This document shows positions 60,903 through 64,000 of a DNA stretch of 64,000 nt, piece after piece. The stretch is taken from contig NZ_PQCC01000004.1 of assembly GCF_002964785.1 (NCBI RefSeq), positions 434,001 through 498,000 of the forward strand, given 5' to 3'. Source of the stretch: Pseudoalteromonas sp. T1lg48 (lineage in GTDB: Bacteria > Pseudomonadota > Gammaproteobacteria > Enterobacterales > Alteromonadaceae). The translations under genes and the position numbers were made by a program. The notes under the pieces are model-generated. The model saw only the letters and a list, made by a program, of their open reading frames with translations. It was not told where the DNA came from and ran no database searches. Each line of letters starts with the position of its first letter. Positions within the stretch are counted from its first letter, which is position 1.

Positions 60903-61919
60903 TTATGGCAAGACGCCTGATTTCACGTCGACTACCGGACGTAAACTGGAACCCTTTTGATAGAGCTGACGCAGTGCCTCACTGACCAACTCGGCATCAA
61001 AGGCCAAGGTACGATGGGCGGGGGGCTGAATATGACCGGCGCCCACATCCTGCAATAACTGCTGCCCCATAAAGCTCAACTTTTGCTGCGCACACAGGCT
61101 GTTTGCCAACCAGGCTCCGCCCAAAGACACGGCTGCGATAATGGGTGCCCGGCTAAATAGCAGCTCCTGGGGGATCTGGGCGAAACCATTAAGGCAGGCA
61201 ATACGACCACCAAAGCGCAGATGCGCCAAATCGGCAACAAAGGTCTCACCACCGCAGCTGTTGAGTATGGTGTCAAAACCGTCTGGGCCGAGTTCGTGCT
61301 TGATATCCTGCACTAACTGCTCACCTTCGCTGGCAAACAACACCTCGGCGCCCAAGGCCTTAATGCGCTCATGCTCGCTTTGCGGGGCACTGACAAACAC
61401 CTTGGCCCCGCGCTTTCGCGCATATTGAATGGCAAAATGGGCCACCGCCCCACAGCCGGAATTAATATAGATGCTCTCCCCCGCCTGCAGCTGGATTTTG
61501 TCCAGAGCCGCAAGCGCCGTCATCCCGGCGTTGGGCAAGGTGGCGGCCACAGCACTGGGAATGGACTCAGGCACTTCGGCCACGGCATAGTTGGCCACCT
61601 TGGTATAGCGCTTTAGCACCCCCTGCTCGGCCAAACTGGTGGTAAATATCACCCGAGTTCCGCGCTTGGGGAACACTCCTACCGGCGCCTCAACAACCGT
61701 GCCCACTGCATCCAGACCCAACACATGAGGATATTGCCAACGACAAAAGCCCTCGGCACCCAGGCGCGCATCAATATGGTTAAGGCCCACATACTCGACT
61801 TCCACCAGCACTTCATTAGCACCAATGTGCGGTACTGGCAGCTCCTGCATCTGTAACGCCAAAGACGGCGAAGGCTCATTTAAAACAAGTGCCTGCATGG
61901 TATTCGTGGGGCCGGGCAT
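60903..61919 (-). CDS. MDR-superfamily NADPH/quinone oxidoreductase-like protein
   Basis: The 338-residue protein is a zinc-independent-looking medium-chain reductase: VEYVGLNHIDARLG, LGLDAVGTVVEAP, AATLPNAGMTALAAL and the nucleotide site INSGCGAVAHFAIQYARKRGAKVFVSAP. Such enzymes reduce quinones or enones with NADPH. The glycine motif has SGCGAV in place of GAxGGVG. It is divergent from a LysR gene across a MITE, and the LysR protein may regulate it. Confidence 0.87.
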   Translation of the reverse strand: MPGPTNTMQALVLNEPSPSLALQMQELPVPHIGANEVLVEVEYVGLNHIDARLGAEGFCRWQYPHVLGLDAVGTVVEAPVGVFPKRGTRVIFTTSLAEQGVLKRYTKVANYAVAEVPESIPSAVAATLPNAGMTALAALDKIQLQAGESIYINSGCGAVAHFAIQYARKRGAKVFVSAPQSEHERIKALGAEVLFASEGEQLVQDIKHELGPDGFDTILNSCGGETFVADLAHLRFGGRIACLNGFAQIPQELLFSRAPIIAAVSLGGAWLANSLCAQQKLSFMGQQLLQDVGAGHIQPPAHRTLAFDAELVSEALRQLYQKGSSLRPVVDVKSGVLP

Positions 61920-62033
61920 AACCTAATTCCTCTCATTGAGAATTCATATCACCGCCTTACGGCGAGTGTAATTATCACTGCTGACGTCAATTGCTGCGCT
62001 CAATACTGAGTAAATAGACGCCGAAATTCAACC

Positions 62034-62198
62034 TTATACCAATTCACTTAAATAGCTAATCATTCTAGCGGGCTAAATATCATACTAACGGCGTTGGAGT
62101 TTTTCTATGGAGAATACTACATACGAAAAACTCCGCCTTGTTATCACATCATTTATCCAGCGCTATATCTGGTCACATACTTAACAGAATTGGTATAA
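62034..62198. mobile_element. MITE-like element with TTATACCAATT inverted ends
   Basis: The 165-bp element has perfect 11-bp terminal inverted repeats, TTATACCAATT and AATTGGTATAA, and an internal hairpin (GGAGTTTTTC at 62096-62105 with GAAAAACTCC at 62125-62134). It encodes nothing. Elements of this form are scattered in Alteromonadales genomes. It lies between the MDR oxidoreductase and LysR genes, so it may affect their promoters. No clear target-site duplication is visible. Confidence 0.8.
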
Positions 62199-62297
62199 CC
62201 ATGTTAAATAACCACAGCGGCGCCAGATACACTGGTTTTATAAAAACATTAATGCCAGAATGGCATCAATTGATGCTGCCCCACCGAGACCCTAGCT

Positions 62298-63245
62298 ATG
62301 GATACAACCAGCCGACTCATTATGCTACTTGAAGTAGTGGAACAGGGTTCTTTTTCTAAGGCCGCCGCCATGCGCAACATAGATCGCTCGGTAATTTCAA
62401 AACAGATCAGTAAGTTAGAAGATGAGCTGGGCGTGCGCTTACTTAATCGCACCACCCGGTCGTTTTCATTGACCGCCGCTGGGGCGGAAATGGTGAAAAA
62501 AGCACGGGATCTACGGATGCTGTTAACGGACACGGTGCAACTGGCGGAAAACTACCATCAGGAACCTCGCGGCCTGCTGCGCATTGCCACCTCGCATACC
62601 CTTGGACGACGCTACATTCAGCCGGTAATCAACGACTTTCAAAAGCGCTTCCCTCAGGTCAATGTGGATATGCGCTTGGGCGACCGCCCTGTCGATATGA
62701 TTTCTGAAGGCTTTGACTTGGCTTTTCGCATCGGTGAGCCACGAGACTCATCCTTAATCGCCAGAAAAATAGCCCGCAACCGCATGCTGCTGCTGGCAAG
62801 CCCGGAGTTTATCGCCACCTATGGCAACCCCAAATCCATAGAGGAGCTCGGACAATTGCCGGCGGCCACCTACGCCACCTCACATACCCGTCTTGATACC
62901 ATTAACTATATAAATGCCGAGGGCGAGGAGTGTGAGCAGGTGATCAACGCCGTGTATACCTCCAACGACGGTGAGGTTATCCTCGATAAGGTGATTTCTG
63001 GCACCGCTTTTTGTCTGGTGCCGGCGTTTTTAATCGAAAATGAAATAAGCGACGGCCTGCTAACACCGCTCTTGCCTGATGTTAATTTACCCGACTATGG
63101 CGCCATGTATGCCCTCTATCCTCATCGCGATCTACCGGTGCGTACTCGCTTACTTCTGGATGCGGTGCGTCATTATATCGGCGAGCCCGTGCCCCGTTGG
63201 GAGTTGAATATTCCCGAACTGGACTCCCTGTATAAACCCCAATAA
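62298..63245 (+). CDS. LysR family transcriptional regulator
   Basis: The 315-residue protein has an N-terminal winged helix (MLLEVVEQGSFSKAAAMRNIDRSVISKQISKLEDELGVRLLNRTTRSFSLT) and the CrgA/DsdC-like effector domain (GLLRIATSHTLGRRYIQPVINDFQKRFPQVNVDMRLGD). It most likely controls the divergent MDR oxidoreductase gene. The shared region is unusually long because a MITE has inserted. The effector is unknown. Confidence 0.9.
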   Translation: MDTTSRLIMLLEVVEQGSFSKAAAMRNIDRSVISKQISKLEDELGVRLLNRTTRSFSLTAAGAEMVKKARDLRMLLTDTVQLAENYHQEPRGLLRIATSHTLGRRYIQPVINDFQKRFPQVNVDMRLGDRPVDMISEGFDLAFRIGEPRDSSLIARKIARNRMLLLASPEFIATYGNPKSIEELGQLPAATYATSHTRLDTINYINAEGEECEQVINAVYTSNDGEVILDKVISGTAFCLVPAFLIENEISDGLLTPLLPDVNLPDYGAMYALYPHRDLPVRTRLLLDAVRHYIGEPVPRWELNIPELDSLYKPQ

Positions 63246-63420
63246 CCGCTTTAACCAGATGAAAGACGGGCGGCATTTTTTGGGGCTACATATGTAACCC
63301 GCCAAACGTAAAGTTGCACACTTTTTCACACTTGTGTAAACATCTGTTAAGTGGAGTAATACTATGTAAAACATGGGATTTTTTGTTTTTTTATGGGTCA
63401 TACTGGGCACCTAGTTCACT

Positions 63421-64000
63421 ATGGAATCAAGTATGAAACACAACAAGAATAAAGGCCTTAATCCAACCCTGGCAGCGCTAGCAGGCACCGCCCTAGTCAC
63501 CCTCAGCGGTTGCGGCAGCAGCTCCGACGGCAACAGCGACTCGGGCAGTATTCAGCTATACAACGGTACCATAAATGGCCCAACCATGACCCTGAGCATC
63601 GCCGATGTTGCTCGCACCACCGCAGATTTGGGGGATGTCACATCAACACACAACTACACCGCCGACGATTACGACTACGCCATACAATACAGCAATGATC
63701 AGGGTAACCTGGTCGATATTATCGGCGACACCCTGAGTATTGTGGACGACACCAAAACCTTATTAATGATGTATGGCAACATCGAAGATAAAAAGCTGCT
63801 CAGCCTTGAACTCCCCTACCGTGAAGCCAGTGATATGTTCTCGTTGCAAATGCTCAATATCACCAGAGAAGGGCGCAATTTCGATCTGTATATGGCCGCG
63901 GAGGATGGCGTCTTCGAGCAGGCCGAACTGGTGGGCTCGGCAATGTTTGAAACTCTCAGCCCGAGCACCGAGCATAAGGTCGATACCCACACCTTCTACC
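63421..64000 (+). CDS. lipoprotein, partial (runs off right edge)
   Basis: An open frame from the ATG at 63421 (or 63433) continues to the window end (at least 193 codons). The start has a basic region, a hydrophobic core and a lipobox TLSGC followed by GSSSDG, so it is a membrane-anchored lipoprotein. The mature part alternates short beta-like segments and ends in the middle of a domain. It resembles cell-surface lipoproteins of marine Gammaproteobacteria, but I cannot name the family from this part. Confidence 0.7.
   Translation, partial: MESSMKHNKNKGLNPTLAALAGTALVTLSGCGSSSDGNSDSGSIQLYNGTINGPTMTLSIADVARTTADLGDVTSTHNYTADDYDYAIQYSNDQGNLVDIIGDTLSIVDDTKTLLMMYGNIEDKKLLSLELPYREASDMFSLQMLNITREGRNFDLYMAAEDGVFEQAELVGSAMFETLSPSTEHKVDTHTFY

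Overview
The window looks like chromosome of a marine gammaproteobacterium, probably of the order Alteromonadales (Pseudoalteromonas, Colwellia or Shewanella relatives). The clues are moderate GC content, many secreted peptidases and lipoproteins, a TTATACCAATT-bounded MITE-like element typical of that group, and DctB/DctD-type control of dicarboxylate uptake. No rRNA, tRNA, CRISPR array, phage or transposase gene was seen. The genus call is inference only.

Layout. 1-8.7 kb: small housekeeping and accessory genes (DUF523, Vat-like and GNAT acetyltransferases, HPP membrane protein with a divergent TetR regulator and twin operators, GFA protein, a decayed GNAT gene, a BMT5-like methyltransferase with a zinc finger, a 21-bp tandem repeat, a VCBS-repeat protein). 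8.6-11.9 kb: SGNH hydrolase, MBL-fold hydrolase, GlxA-type regulator, NQO1-like flavoprotein. 12-17.7 kb: C4-dicarboxylate module (DASS symporter, porin, DctD, DctB) with a likely DctD site and sigma-54 promoter before the porin. 17.9-20.7 kb: broken EamA exporter, patatin phospholipase, small exported or membrane proteins. 20.9-26 kb: an AT-richer block with a tiny Cys-rich secreted peptide reading frame, a terminator-like hairpin, an HlyD/ATPase/FtsX exporter and a periplasmic CPPC protein. 26-28.9 kb: glutathione peroxidase with a MarR/OhrR regulator, then an M9 collagenase. 29-34 kb: GNAT, iron-type alcohol dehydrogenase, LysR, CDF transporter, LRR lipoprotein. 34.2-47.7 kb: a large hydroxyproline and proline-peptide module. 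47.9-52.2 kb: AT-richer accessory genes (orphan histidine kinase, unknown small proteins, two GNATs). 52.2-64 kb: S9 peptidase, SDR, LacI regulator with a frameshifted glycosyltransferase, ThrE-type exporter, twin hairpins, MlaC, PagL, MDR oxidoreductase, a MITE, LysR, and a lipoprotein running off the end.

How it fits together. The best biological story is collagen use. A secreted M9 collagenase and a subtilase would cut collagen, two M24 X-Pro peptidases and perhaps the S9 peptidase would trim proline peptides, and hydroxyproline epimerase, D-hydroxyproline dehydrogenase, a DHDPS-fold deaminase and a semialdehyde dehydrogenase would turn 4-hydroxyproline into 2-oxoglutarate. The same 12-bp palindrome ATTGTATACAAT stands before the collagenase, before the X-Pro peptidase/cyclodeaminase operon and between the deaminase and dehydrogenase genes, with degenerate copies before the local GntR gene. 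One regulator therefore probably couples collagenase to hydroxyproline breakdown.

Data-quality caution. Three genes, and possibly a fourth, look broken by one missing base, and one by one extra base, several of them in or beside short homopolymer runs. Some of these may be assembly errors rather than pseudogenes. The GNAT remnant at 4118-4402 has lost its middle and is a real relic.
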